Source: a virus. From it: a stretch of 21,984 nucleotides of DNA. Shown piece by piece: positions 1 through 6,037 of the stretch. The stretch covers positions 1 through 21,984 of IMG/VR virus record IMGVR_UViG_3300042343_000284. One strand, given 5' to 3'. Each line of letters begins with the position of its first letter. Position 1 is the stretch's first letter. The notes below the pieces were generated by a model. That model ran no database searches. It saw nothing but the letters and a program-made list of their open reading frames with translations, and was not told the DNA's origin. The position numbers and the translations under genes are program-made.

Positions 1-1
1 C

Positions 2-106
2 ATGAGAAAGATTGTGGGATTTTGGACGTTCATTATGTTACCAATAGCAATCATTATTGTTGCCTTTAAATGCGCATTATCTTTCGTTGAGGACACAATC
101 AGATGA
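2..106 (+). CDS. Tiny single-pass membrane protein (34 aa)
   Basis: A 34-residue reading frame starts with ATG at base 2 and ends in a TGA that overlaps the ATG of the nuclease gene (ATGA at 103-106). This overlap is the same translational coupling used throughout this operon and is the main reason to believe the gene. Residues 5-27 are strongly hydrophobic (IVGFWTFIMLPIAIIIVAF), flanked by a basic start (MRK) and a short charged tail (EDTIR), so it should be a single inner-membrane helix. The start lies at the window edge, so the true start could be further upstream. No family is recognised. Its role is unknown; small membrane peptides of this type are common in phage early operons. Confidence 0.6.
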   Translation: MRKIVGFWTFIMLPIAIIIVAFKCALSFVEDTIR

Positions 107-984
107 AACTAACCAACAAATACAACCTACCTCAGACGTTTGTTAACGTTCTGAACAGACCTTCCTATACCAAAGGCAAGGCACACCTATCAGCCACAGA
201 GATTATCAACAGTCCTCGCATTGTGCAGTTGCGTAAGATGCACTGGGATAGCCTTGAGGAAGACGTATCGGACAAGGTATGGGCTATCTTCGGAACCGCC
301 ATCCATGCGGTACTAGAGCTAGGTAAAGACGACCATCACATCATTGAGCAACGGCTGCATGCCAACGTGGATGGCTGGGATATCTCAGGTGCAATTGACC
401 TTCAGCGTGTAGAAGATGACGGCATCATCGTGGCTGACTACAAGACCACGGGCGCATGGGCTGTCATGAATGAGAAGTCAGACTGGGAACAACAGTTGAA
501 CATCTACGCATGGCTAGTTGAGAAGGTAAAGAAAGTTCCTGTTAAGAAGGTAGAGATCATAGCAATCATTAGAGACTGGAGCAGAAGAGATGCGCAGACT
601 AGAGAAGGATATCCCGAGGCGCCGATTAAGGTCATTGATGTTCCTCTTTGGTCGTTCGAAAAACGGGAGAATTTTATTAAGGAAAGGATTCACCTACATT
701 CCAATGCGCATTTCGCAACCGAGACTTCTGAGACTTTGCCTGAGTGTTCACCTAGCGAGATGTGGGAGAAACCGACTATGTGGGCAGTACGCAAGATTGG
801 TAACAAGCGCGCGACAACAGTTTGCCTCACGCAAGACCAAGCGGATGCCAAGATTGAAGAGTTGGGTAAGGGGTACGAGATAGAAGTTAGACCAGGCGAG
901 AGAACTCGATGCGCAAACTTCTGCCAAGTGCGTGACTTTTGTGGGCAGTGGAAAGATTACAACAGCGGAAAGGAAATGGTATGA
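103..984 (+). CDS. PD-(D/E)XK nuclease, Cas4/RecB-like with Fe-S cysteines
   Basis: This 293-aa protein has the layout of the RecB/Cas4/AddB nuclease family. Motif I is H68 in AIFGTAIHAV, motif II is D99 in SGAIDL, motif III is ADYKT with D112 and K114, and the QxxxY motif is Q131-Y135. Cys215 pairs with a C-terminal cluster C270, C274 and C280, the spacing expected for a [4Fe-4S] site as in Cas4 and AddB. The family cuts or resects DNA with metal ions. With the ERF annealing protein and SSB-like protein encoded downstream, it likely supplies 3' single strands for phage recombination. No cas1 or cas2 is present, so a CRISPR role is not suggested. The start overlaps the upstream stop (ATGA), and the next gene overlaps its stop in the same way. 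Base composition is about 50% GC over 301-540. Family call is strong; the Fe-S cluster is inferred. Confidence 0.9.
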   Translation: MKLTNKYNLPQTFVNVLNRPSYTKGKAHLSATEIINSPRIVQLRKMHWDSLEEDVSDKVWAIFGTAIHAVLELGKDDHHIIEQRLHANVDGWDISGAIDLQRVEDDGIIVADYKTTGAWAVMNEKSDWEQQLNIYAWLVEKVKKVPVKKVEIIAIIRDWSRRDAQTREGYPEAPIKVIDVPLWSFEKRENFIKERIHLHSNAHFATETSETLPECSPSEMWEKPTMWAVRKIGNKRATTVCLTQDQADAKIEELGKGYEIEVRPGERTRCANFCQVRDFCGQWKDYNSGKEMV

Positions 985-2111
985 GTCAAGTGATGGAAAA
1001 AATTGGTGGTGCATTACTTACAATCCTCAGTTGGTTTAAAAACCCAGAGCTGATTGTTCCTGAGCCACAAATTATTGATGAAATAGAAGATACGTCTGAT
1101 CCCCAAGCTGATGTTCCAAAAACACTTAGCGAGTTATTGGATGATATTGAGGAAACGTTTAACGCTTACAAATTTAAGTTTGGTAAACATGGAAGTTGGC
1201 TCCATCAAGATGAAGTATTGGGACTGAAAAAGCTAGGTTCTTATGTGCCATCAACAGGAATAATTGACATTACAAGCAGTAATATGTTGATTGATACATC
1301 AAAAACAATGCCGTCAATGATGCTTGTATCAATTCTTGGGAACAAAGAAAAAGATGATGACTCAAAAACGCTATCGCCTGACTTCATGTTTGGCATAAAA
1401 GTAAAGTCATTGCCCTGGTATACAGAAAAGAAAACTGGAACTATTTATAAGGTTGGATTGGCCTACAGGATGAGCGGCCATTTATATTGGATAGCTGCTT
1501 GGATTGTTGTTAAAAAGAACGGAGAAATAGATATATGCAAAGAGCATAGGTTTGACACCGTTCAAATTACAAAAGGAAAGAACAAGCATCAAAGCTACAA
1601 AAAACCAGTATTTTCTAATCCTGACCTCATTTCAGATTGGGTTAAAGATGAGCATGAGCCAACCATTTTATTAAAGGCTTTATTTAAGAACATGTTTGAT
1701 TTTTGGGTTAACAGAAAAAATAGCTGGAGCGTTGCAGTAAAGCATAGTGGAGATAGAGTGACATTTTCTATTGATAAATCTCTAACTAAAAAATACTTTT
1801 CAGATAGGGACAAGACTGCTGTAACGCCTACTGGTCAGAAGAAAAAGATTATTCACTTTGTAAAACAACATGAAAGGAAATACGGTAACAAAACAACAAT
1901 CATTAAAGAACACATAAGAGGAATGAATGATTTTACTTGGAAAGGTTACAAATGTTTAGTTACTGCTCCTGAGTTTCAAGGATTGGCGACATCAGATTTT
2001 AATGTGTCATCTGTTGAAACTGATGAAGATGAGATTAGTAGTGGGTTTGTTTCAACAAGTAAAGTTGGTTTATTAATATCACAAATGGAAGAAAGACAAT
2101 CAGCACGTTAA
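981..2111 (+). CDS. AT-rich phage protein of unknown function (376 aa)
   Basis: The start chosen is ATG at 981, which overlaps the nuclease stop (ATGA) and has AAGGAAA just upstream; an in-frame ATG at 939 lies inside the nuclease gene and is less likely. The product is 376 aa, lysine-rich, with an acidic stretch near residues 28-58 (EPQIIDEIEDTSD, ELLDDIEE). The best-looking conserved block is around residues 290-333 (IHFVKQHERKYG, then IKEHIRG, then FTWKGYKCLVTAP), which resembles the end of uncharacterised phage proteins, but I cannot name a family. Hand count of bases 1681-1920 gives about 32% GC against about 50% in the adjacent nuclease gene, so the gene looks recently acquired. It sits between nuclease and ERF genes, a position that allows but does not prove a DNA-metabolism role. 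Confidence 0.85.
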   Translation: MSQVMEKIGGALLTILSWFKNPELIVPEPQIIDEIEDTSDPQADVPKTLSELLDDIEETFNAYKFKFGKHGSWLHQDEVLGLKKLGSYVPSTGIIDITSSNMLIDTSKTMPSMMLVSILGNKEKDDDSKTLSPDFMFGIKVKSLPWYTEKKTGTIYKVGLAYRMSGHLYWIAAWIVVKKNGEIDICKEHRFDTVQITKGKNKHQSYKKPVFSNPDLISDWVKDEHEPTILLKALFKNMFDFWVNRKNSWSVAVKHSGDRVTFSIDKSLTKKYFSDRDKTAVTPTGQKKKIIHFVKQHERKYGNKTTIIKEHIRGMNDFTWKGYKCLVTAPEFQGLATSDFNVSSVETDEDEISSGFVSTSKVGLLISQMEERQSAR

Positions 2112-2120
2112 GGAGGGTTT

Positions 2121-2333
2121 ATGAAAGATACATTAATGAAGTTAGTGGGCTTTAAGAACGAAACAAGAAAGAAGAAGATAGACAGGCAAGCGCCGATGGC
2201 TATAGACATAAATTCTACGTTCGTTTATCAAACAGGAGCTGATGTTCAAAGGACATGGCGAAAGTTTGGATGGACTCCGCCAACAGAATACAGATCTGAT
2301 TACGAATTTGCTAAAAACAGGGATACACAATGA
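2121..2333 (+). CDS. Small conserved phage protein (70 aa), unknown function
   Basis: A perfect Shine-Dalgarno AGGAGG (2111-2116) precedes ATG at 2121. The 70-aa product has a basic N-terminal part (NETRKKKIDR) and a C-terminal block VQRTWRKFGWTPPTEYRSD at about residues 42-60. That W-R-K-F-G-W-x-P-P pattern recurs, from memory, in short proteins of many phages, often near replication or recombination genes, with no known activity. The basic and aromatic content would fit nucleic-acid or protein binding, but this is a guess. The last codon overlaps the ERF gene start by 4 nt (ATGA at 2330-2333), so the two are probably co-translated. Composition returns to about 44% GC here, unlike the AT-rich gene upstream. 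Confidence 0.8.
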   Translation: MKDTLMKLVGFKNETRKKKIDRQAPMAIDINSTFVYQTGADVQRTWRKFGWTPPTEYRSDYEFAKNRDTQ

Positions 2334-3025
2334 GCGTACATAGGAAGTTAATGGCTGCCCGCCTTGAGTTACAAGGTAGAAAGCTGAACAAGTCAGGCCA
2401 CAATAAGTTTGCGGGCTACAAATACTTTGAATTAGGGGACTTTTTGCCCTCTATTCAAGAGATATTCGCTCAGCAAGGACTTTGTGGAGTGGTTTCATAC
2501 CTACCAGACGTAGCGGTATTGACAATCACAGACATGGATGATGGCACGTATATCCATGTTAATAGCCCAATGTCTTCCGCTGCCCTAAAAGGTTGCCATG
2601 AGGTGCAGAACCTTGGTGCAGTACAGACATACCTACGCCGTTACCTATGGGTGACAGCCATGGAAATCGTGGAGCATGACGCATTGGATGCTACGACCGG
2701 GTCTGAAACCGTTAATGCAAAGCAACCATTCAAGCCAGCTACTAAGGCAGACATTACGCCAGTAGCTCAGGCTCCAAAGGTCTTAGCGGGCAAAGAAGGC
2801 GAATGGCAACTGAAGGTAGTGGAAGACGCTGACGGTAACTGGGCAGGTGCAGTTAAAGCAGCTACGGAAGTTTGCTTAAGTATTGCGGAGAAGGTAGAAG
2901 ACGTGAACAACATCTTCAAGAACAACCGTCTTATCTATGACAAGCTGAAGGAAGAAAACAAAGTGGTCTATGACGAAATCTTGGCCCAATTAAAAGCAAC
3001 TAAAGAAAAACTAATTAAGGAGTAA
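2330..3025 (+). CDS. erf: ERF-family single-strand annealing protein
   Basis: The 231-aa product belongs to the ERF superfamily of phage recombinases (P22 Erf type), which bind single-stranded DNA and anneal complementary strands without ATP. The N-terminal part has the family look (KSGHNKFAGYKYFELGDFLP, residues 21-40). The hallmark is at about residues 93-113 (QNLGAVQTYLRRYLWVTAME), matching the G-x-x-x-[ST]-Y-x-R-R-Y core motif of the family. The C-terminal third (about 125-231) is a lysine/glutamate-rich helical region of the variable kind seen in these proteins. It lies between an upstream nuclease and a downstream SSB-like gene, so the three probably form an exonuclease-annealase recombination and repair module used during replication. 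The start overlaps the preceding stop by 4 nt. Confidence 0.92.
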   Translation: MSVHRKLMAARLELQGRKLNKSGHNKFAGYKYFELGDFLPSIQEIFAQQGLCGVVSYLPDVAVLTITDMDDGTYIHVNSPMSSAALKGCHEVQNLGAVQTYLRRYLWVTAMEIVEHDALDATTGSETVNAKQPFKPATKADITPVAQAPKVLAGKEGEWQLKVVEDADGNWAGAVKAATEVCLSIAEKVEDVNNIFKNNRLIYDKLKEENKVVYDEILAQLKATKEKLIKE

Positions 3026-3028
3026 TAA

Positions 3029-3304
3029 ATGGAATACCCAAATACAGGCGCACTATTCAGAACCCAAGAGAAGAAACATGAGAAGGCGCCCGACATGTTC
3101 GGCGACATTAAGTTTGATAAGGCATTCTTGTTAGATCTGATTGAGAACTCAACAGAACAGTTAGTAACTGTAAAGCTTGGCGGATGGTCTAAAGAAGGTA
3201 AGAACGGCAAGTTCCTATCCCTCAAGGTAGACACATACAAGAAACCAGAAAACAACGTTCGTCAAGACGCAGCGCCGTCATCAGACGAAGACTTACCATT
3301 TTAA
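3029..3304 (+). CDS. SSB-like small protein with acidic DEDLPF tail
   Basis: This 91-aa protein ends in SSDEDLPF, matching the acidic C-terminal peptide (DDDIPF type) with which bacterial and phage single-strand binding proteins recruit helicases, nucleases and polymerases. The body holds a small basic region (WSKEGKNGKFLSLKVDTYK, residues 53-71) of the kind seen in OB-like strands, but the protein is roughly half the length of a classical SSB, so it may be a reduced OB fold or a divergent family. It starts 3 nt after the ERF stop, with AAGGAG upstream. Encoded next to an annealase and a nuclease, it most likely coats single-stranded DNA or recruits partners in recombination. Tail motif is seen; fold and activity are inferred. 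Confidence 0.75.
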   Translation: MEYPNTGALFRTQEKKHEKAPDMFGDIKFDKAFLLDLIENSTEQLVTVKLGGWSKEGKNGKFLSLKVDTYKKPENNVRQDAAPSSDEDLPF

Positions 3305-3314
3305 GGAGAACAAT

Positions 3315-3527
3315 ATGCCAAGAACACCAGGTGCAAAAGACAAACAGCCACGTAAATCTACCAACACTATTAACTGGGAAGCTTTAGCCAAAAACTTACA
3401 ACAGGCTCTAGCTGCTGAGATTAAAGAGAACGATGAGTTGCGTAAACACAACGCTCAGTTAATCACGCAAGGCATCAAGTTGCTAGGCGCGATTGAATAC
3501 TTGGAGAGCAAGCGTGGAAACAATTAA
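3315..3527 (+). CDS. Small coiled-coil protein with basic N-terminus (70 aa)
   Basis: ATG at 3315 follows AAGGAG. The N-terminal 17 residues are basic and proline-containing (MPRTPGAKDKQPRKSTN), and residues about 20-66 form one long predicted amphipathic helix (LAKNLQQALAAEIKENDELR and onwards) with heptad-like spacing, so the protein probably forms a dimeric coiled coil. The basic head could touch DNA. It resembles many short phage accessory proteins that cannot be given a function from sequence. Its end overlaps the start of the next gene by 14 nt in another frame. No homologous family is recognised; the gene itself is well supported by ribosome binding site and operon spacing. Confidence 0.75.
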   Translation: MPRTPGAKDKQPRKSTNTINWEALAKNLQQALAAEIKENDELRKHNAQLITQGIKLLGAIEYLESKRGNN

Positions 3528-3945
3528 GTTCGAAGGCGTCAAGACGGCTCTGAAACAAACCAAGGATGGGTACTCCCTAACCTTGGCTGTTCATCCAGAT
3601 GACTTGCCACAAGACCTTATGCGTGACTTTGTAGGTGCCAGGTACATGGTTGTCATGGTACGTCTCGGAGATAACGAGATGCCCATGAACCGTGAATCAT
3701 TCAAGAAGGATGACGACAGCAAGCTCGTATCAATCGCTGGCATGTATTGCAGGGACAAGGAGTTTTGGGACTTTGTTTATGCAATGTCTGAAGGCGAGGA
3801 CGAGATTGTGACTGAAGGTGAATGCGCTGAATGGATGAAGTATTACCTAAGCATTGACTCACGCAAAGAAATAAAAACAAACGATGAGGCGAAAGCTAAG
3901 TTCGTACAACTGAGAGAAAGGTTTGACGCATGGAAAAGAAGCTAG
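3514..3945 (+). CDS. Conserved phage protein of unknown function (143 aa), GTG start
   Basis: GTG at 3514 is chosen because GGAG at 3503-3506 lies 7 nt upstream and the protein then begins METIKFEGVKTALKQ; an upstream TTG at 3493 would add seven residues but lacks a good ribosome binding site. The protein has a beta-rich N-terminal half (GYSLTLAVHPDDLP, then DFVGARYMVVMVRLGDNEMP, about residues 20-60) and a helical C-terminal half ending in a basic segment. The HPDDLP and VGARYMV blocks look like a conserved phage family known only as hypothetical. No catalytic motif is visible. It overlaps the following ribbon-helix-helix gene by 16 nt, so the two may be expressed together. Confidence 0.8.
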   Translation: METIKFEGVKTALKQTKDGYSLTLAVHPDDLPQDLMRDFVGARYMVVMVRLGDNEMPMNRESFKKDDDSKLVSIAGMYCRDKEFWDFVYAMSEGEDEIVTEGECAEWMKYYLSIDSRKEIKTNDEAKAKFVQLRERFDAWKRS

Positions 3946-4205
3946 TGCCATACTCAATCTATCTGCCCGCTGAGTACATTGATAAGCTAAAGGTATTAGC
4001 TCGAGACCGCAAGGCTTCATCAATGATCCGTCACTCTATTGGCATGATGATAGAAGGTAACACCAAGAAGGACGGTGCGTACATAAAGGGGCTTAAGGAT
4101 GCTATCAAGGTCGTTAAGGCGAACAAGGAATGCCAGATGATTTCCGTTAACGGGAAGGCATTACGGGCTATCTTGGCCGAAGAAATCATACAACTGGGGG
4201 AATAA
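3930..4205 (+). CDS. Ribbon-helix-helix (CopG/Arc-like) DNA-binding protein
   Basis: The first 42 residues fit a ribbon-helix-helix fold: a strand at VPYSIYLP (6-13), helix 1 at about 14-26 (EYIDKLKVLARDR) and helix 2 at about 29-42 (ASSMIRHSIGMMIE). Such proteins dimerise and read DNA with the paired strand; many are repressors of phage operons. The remaining 49 residues are a mixed helical domain that is not recognised and might bind a partner. At 91 aa it is longer than minimal Arc-type repressors. It begins inside the end of the upstream gene, and its stop shares a base with the next start (TAATG). The target is unknown, but an early-operon regulator is the natural inference. Confidence 0.75.
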   Translation: MEKKLVPYSIYLPAEYIDKLKVLARDRKASSMIRHSIGMMIEGNTKKDGAYIKGLKDAIKVVKANKECQMISVNGKALRAILAEEIIQLGE

Positions 4206-4315
4206 TGGAACTATTTTGGAACATTATATCCACGCTATTCCTTGGCTTAGGCTTTGGCGCAGGAGTATCAATTTCGATACTGTTTGCACTGTGGTACATG
4301 GAGAATAAGCTATGA
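4205..4315 (+). CDS. Tiny membrane protein (36 aa)
   Basis: This short frame starts in TAATG, sharing one base with the upstream stop, and ends in ATGA overlapping the following start. The product is MELFWN followed by a hydrophobic run ISTLFLGLGFGAGVSISIL (residues 8-26) and FALWYMENKL, so it is one transmembrane helix with small-residue (glycine) packing and a short charged end. The upstream run GGGGGA (4196-4201) gives a weak ribosome site. It is below usual gene-finder size, but coupling on both sides supports it. Function unknown. Confidence 0.65.
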   Translation: MELFWNIISTLFLGLGFGAGVSISILFALWYMENKL

Positions 4316-4491
4316 ATGATGATGACTTGAGAGATTGTGCCGCGCTACTGCGAGCAGTAACTGGTGCAACAGCAGAAGAATGTTTTACTTTTGCAGATGA
4401 ATTTATGGAAGTACGTAAACACAAGGAGAAGGCAGATGAAGAAGACTCTGGCATTGCTGCTGTTGTGCCTAAGCGCACACGTAAGCGCTGA
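4312..4491 (+). CDS. Small acidic/basic protein (59 aa), unknown
   Basis: ATG at 4312 overlaps the stop of the small membrane protein upstream (ATGA). The 59-aa product starts MNDDDLRDCAALLRAV, carries two cysteines (Cys9 and Cys24) and a helical middle (EECFTFADEFMEVRKHKEK), and ends in a basic tail PKRTRKR. The last 56 nt overlap the next gene in a different frame. That region also holds the next gene's ribosome binding site and signal peptide coding sequence, so the C-terminal tail may be constrained more by the other frame. No family recognised. Support comes from coupled start, length without stop and the operon pattern. Confidence 0.6.
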   Translation: MNDDDLRDCAALLRAVTGATAEECFTFADEFMEVRKHKEKADEEDSGIAAVVPKRTRKR

Positions 4492-4759
4492 AACAATAGC
4501 TACGCTGAACAATAAAGCTGGCGGTAAGATTGTTTTAACTGACAGGCCGTGTGTCCACAAAGGGGTTACGCATGATAAGTTGAACTTTGTATACAACTAC
4601 GATCCATCAGGGTACTCATCAGAAGGTTGCTGGGGAATTGAGGGTGAAGTTGTAGCGGTTGTATGGTTTGATTCCCAGGGAACCATGCGATATCCGTTAG
4701 TTAATTTCACGATAAACCAGAATTACAATACGAAAAAGAACAACGGGTATAAATACTGA
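4436..4759 (+). CDS. Small secreted/periplasmic protein with signal peptide (107 aa)
   Basis: The start is ATG at 4436, preceded by AAGGAG (4423-4428); an upstream in-frame ATG at 4364 would bury the signal peptide and lacks such a site. The product begins MKKTLALLLLCLSAHVSA, a textbook Sec signal peptide with two lysines, a leucine core and a V-S-A cleavage site after residue 18. The mature protein is about 89 aa with two cysteines (C39, C65) that could form a disulphide, and a motif GGKIVLTDRPC (29-39) followed by GCWGIEGEV (64-72). It should act in the periplasm of a Gram-negative host. Function unknown; superinfection exclusion or envelope modification are possibilities only. Its stop shares one base with the oxygenase gene start (TGATG). 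Confidence 0.85.
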   Translation: MKKTLALLLLCLSAHVSAETIATLNNKAGGKIVLTDRPCVHKGVTHDKLNFVYNYDPSGYSSEGCWGIEGEVVAVVWFDSQGTMRYPLVNFTINQNYNTKKNNGYKY

Positions 4760-5313
4760 TGAAACATAAAACTATTCTGCTTGAAGGTAAAAAGCAAATT
4801 GACGTGTTTGATAATGTTTTTGACATGCAGTTCATGTCAGACACCTATCTGTACGCCACTATGTCTAACTATCGAATTGGTTGGGGTGATACGGTTGACT
4901 TCAATGACCAAGTACATAAGTTTCTTCATGCAAGCTACACAGTAGAGGATATAGATGCACTGGGTATATTGGACAAACTAGTTGATACACCGATTGCATC
5001 GTTGGTTGATGGACTGCAAATGACAAAGGCGGTAATGAATATGTCTGTTCCATCGGACTCTTACTTTACCCACGTTCATCCTGAATCTAAAATTATTTTG
5101 TATTACGTCAATACCAAGTGGCAAGATGGCTGGTTTGGCGACACTATGTTCTACGCTGACAATGGTAAAGACATAGCGTTTGCCTCGCCATATACGCCTA
5201 ATAGAGTGATTGTTTTTGACGGCCAAGTTCCCCATGCACTTAGACCGCAATCCCAAACTGCGCCACATTACAGATTTACTCTGGCATTAATCTACGACAA
5301 GGTTAAATCATGA
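4759..5313 (+). CDS. 2OG-Fe(II) oxygenase-like protein
   Basis: The 184-aa protein has the C-terminal double-stranded beta-helix pattern of 2-oxoglutarate/Fe(II) dioxygenases found in many marine phages. The metal-site region is FTHVHPES (103-110), followed by LYYVN (114-118), a W-x-D-G-W-x-G-D-T segment (121-129), then VIVFDGQVPHALRP (150-163) with the distal His159 and YRFTLAL with Arg172, the usual 2OG-binding arginine. The proximal pair is unusual: either H105-x-H107 or H107-x-E109 takes the place of the normal HxD. These enzymes hydroxylate proteins, nucleic acids or small molecules; the substrate here is not predictable. It follows the secreted protein without a gap and overlaps a small membrane protein gene at its end. 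Fold assignment is good, activity is inferred. Confidence 0.8.
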   Translation: MKHKTILLEGKKQIDVFDNVFDMQFMSDTYLYATMSNYRIGWGDTVDFNDQVHKFLHASYTVEDIDALGILDKLVDTPIASLVDGLQMTKAVMNMSVPSDSYFTHVHPESKIILYYVNTKWQDGWFGDTMFYADNGKDIAFASPYTPNRVIVFDGQVPHALRPQSQTAPHYRFTLALIYDKVKS

Positions 5314-5483
5314 AGAAAGAATGGATAGATAAACTAAAGAATTTCTTAACTATATTACTTATTGGCTTTGCCTTGGGTACCATTGTGACGAACGCCACAT
5401 ACACTTACCAGATCATGAAGGACTGTGAGCTGATGAAACAGTTCCGCGTGAATAACATAGCATTTACGTGCATGGTGAAGTAA
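5310..5483 (+). CDS. Small membrane protein (57 aa)
   Basis: ATG at 5310 overlaps the oxygenase stop (ATGA). The 57-aa product has a basic amphipathic start (MKKEWIDKLKN), one transmembrane helix at about residues 12-28 (FLTILLIGFALGTIVTN) and a soluble tail of about 30 residues with two cysteines (Cys39 and Cys54). Its positive N-terminus suggests N-in, C-out topology, placing the cysteines in the periplasm. It resembles an Rz-like arrangement only superficially: the tail is far too short and is not a coiled coil. Function unknown. Coupling at both ends (TAATG at 5481-5485) supports it. Confidence 0.65.
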   Translation: MKKEWIDKLKNFLTILLIGFALGTIVTNATYTYQIMKDCELMKQFRVNNIAFTCMVK

Positions 5484-5563
5484 TGGACTGGGCCATATTA
5501 ATCTGCCTCATCGTGATTGTGTATCGCCTTGAGTGCATCTTACAGGAGTTGAGAAACAAATGA
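5483..5563 (+). CDS. Tiny membrane peptide (26 aa)
   Basis: A 26-residue frame starts in TAATG and ends in ATGA overlapping the next start. The product is MDWAILICLIVIVYRLECILQELRNK: a short hydrophobic helix followed by a charged amphipathic end. It also contains AGGAG (5544-5548), the ribosome binding site for the next gene. It is so small that it could be a leader whose translation couples the neighbours. Evidence is positional only; function unknown. Confidence 0.45.
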   Translation: MDWAILICLIVIVYRLECILQELRNK

Positions 5564-5844
5564 ACAATGAACCAGTAGCTTGGGCTGTATGGGAAGGAAG
5601 ACCGCATGATTTATTTTTTACAAAAGAAGAAGCAGATGAACTGTGCCGTCTAAAAGGTGGTGATGCTAAATCTATTCCACTTTATACAGAGCAAACATGG
5701 CAATACCTAACAGATGATGAGATTAAAGAAATAGTTGGTAGCTACGCTAAAGGCCTTGGGTCTTACGTTCGTGAGCTGTTTGACAAGATAGAAGCAAAGA
5801 TAAGGGAAAAAAATGAAACGAAAAGAACTGTGGAAACAAGATAA
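5560..5844 (+). CDS. Small phage protein with PVAW motif (94 aa)
   Basis: The start at 5560 is preferred over an in-frame upstream codon at 5533 because AGGAG lies 11 nt before it, it overlaps the previous stop by 4 nt, and the product then begins MNNEPVAWAVW. An EPVAW opening followed by a P-L-Y-T segment (LYTEQTWQYLTDDEIKEI, about 41-58) is a recurrent pattern of short proteins in phages of proteobacteria, none with a known role. The C-terminal 40 residues are one helix rich in lysine and glutamate. The end overlaps the next gene by 32 nt in another frame. Confidence 0.75.
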   Translation: MNNEPVAWAVWEGRPHDLFFTKEEADELCRLKGGDAKSIPLYTEQTWQYLTDDEIKEIVGSYAKGLGSYVRELFDKIEAKIREKNETKRTVETR

Positions 5845-6037
5845 ATCAGGGCTGTTTGATGATATACAAATAGATAACCCCATAAGAGATAAGGCATGGG
5901 AAGCATTTATTAAGCGCAAAGATGTAAAAGCTTGGGCAGTTGATAAGGATGGGTTTCCGCTTAACGGATTCTACGATGTATGGTGCATTGCATGGAATAA
6001 GGGCTGGGATACTGGCTGGAAAGCAAACGAAAAATGA
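5813..6037 (+). CDS. Small hypothetical protein, tryptophan-rich (74 aa)
   Basis: ATG at 5813 follows a purine-rich stretch (AAGATAAGGGAAAAAA). The product has 74 residues with six tryptophans, including AWAVDKDGFPLN (41-52) and a C-terminal block WCIAWNKGWDTGWKANEK (57-74). Repeating A-W-x-x-G-W-x-x-G-W patterns near the end are seen in other short phage proteins of unknown function. The first 32 nt overlap the previous gene. The stop overlaps the next start (ATGA at 6034-6037). No enzyme motif is visible. Confidence 0.7.
   Translation: MKRKELWKQDKSGLFDDIQIDNPIRDKAWEAFIKRKDVKAWAVDKDGFPLNGFYDVWCIAWNKGWDTGWKANEK

Noticed and set aside
939-980. Longer start (ATG 939) for the AT-rich gene
   Set aside because: It lies within the nuclease gene in another frame; ATG 981 has a better ribosome site and the operon-typical ATGA overlap.
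103-984. CRISPR-associated Cas4
   Set aside because: No cas1, cas2 or repeat array in the window; the nuclease sits with phage recombination genes.
3493-3513. TTG start at 3493 for the 143-aa protein
   Set aside because: No good Shine-Dalgarno sequence and greater overlap with the upstream gene; GTG 3514 has GGAG 7 nt upstream.
5310-5483. Spanin-like membrane protein
   Set aside because: Short periplasmic tail without coiled coil, no overlapping lipoprotein gene, and located in the early operon away from lysis genes.
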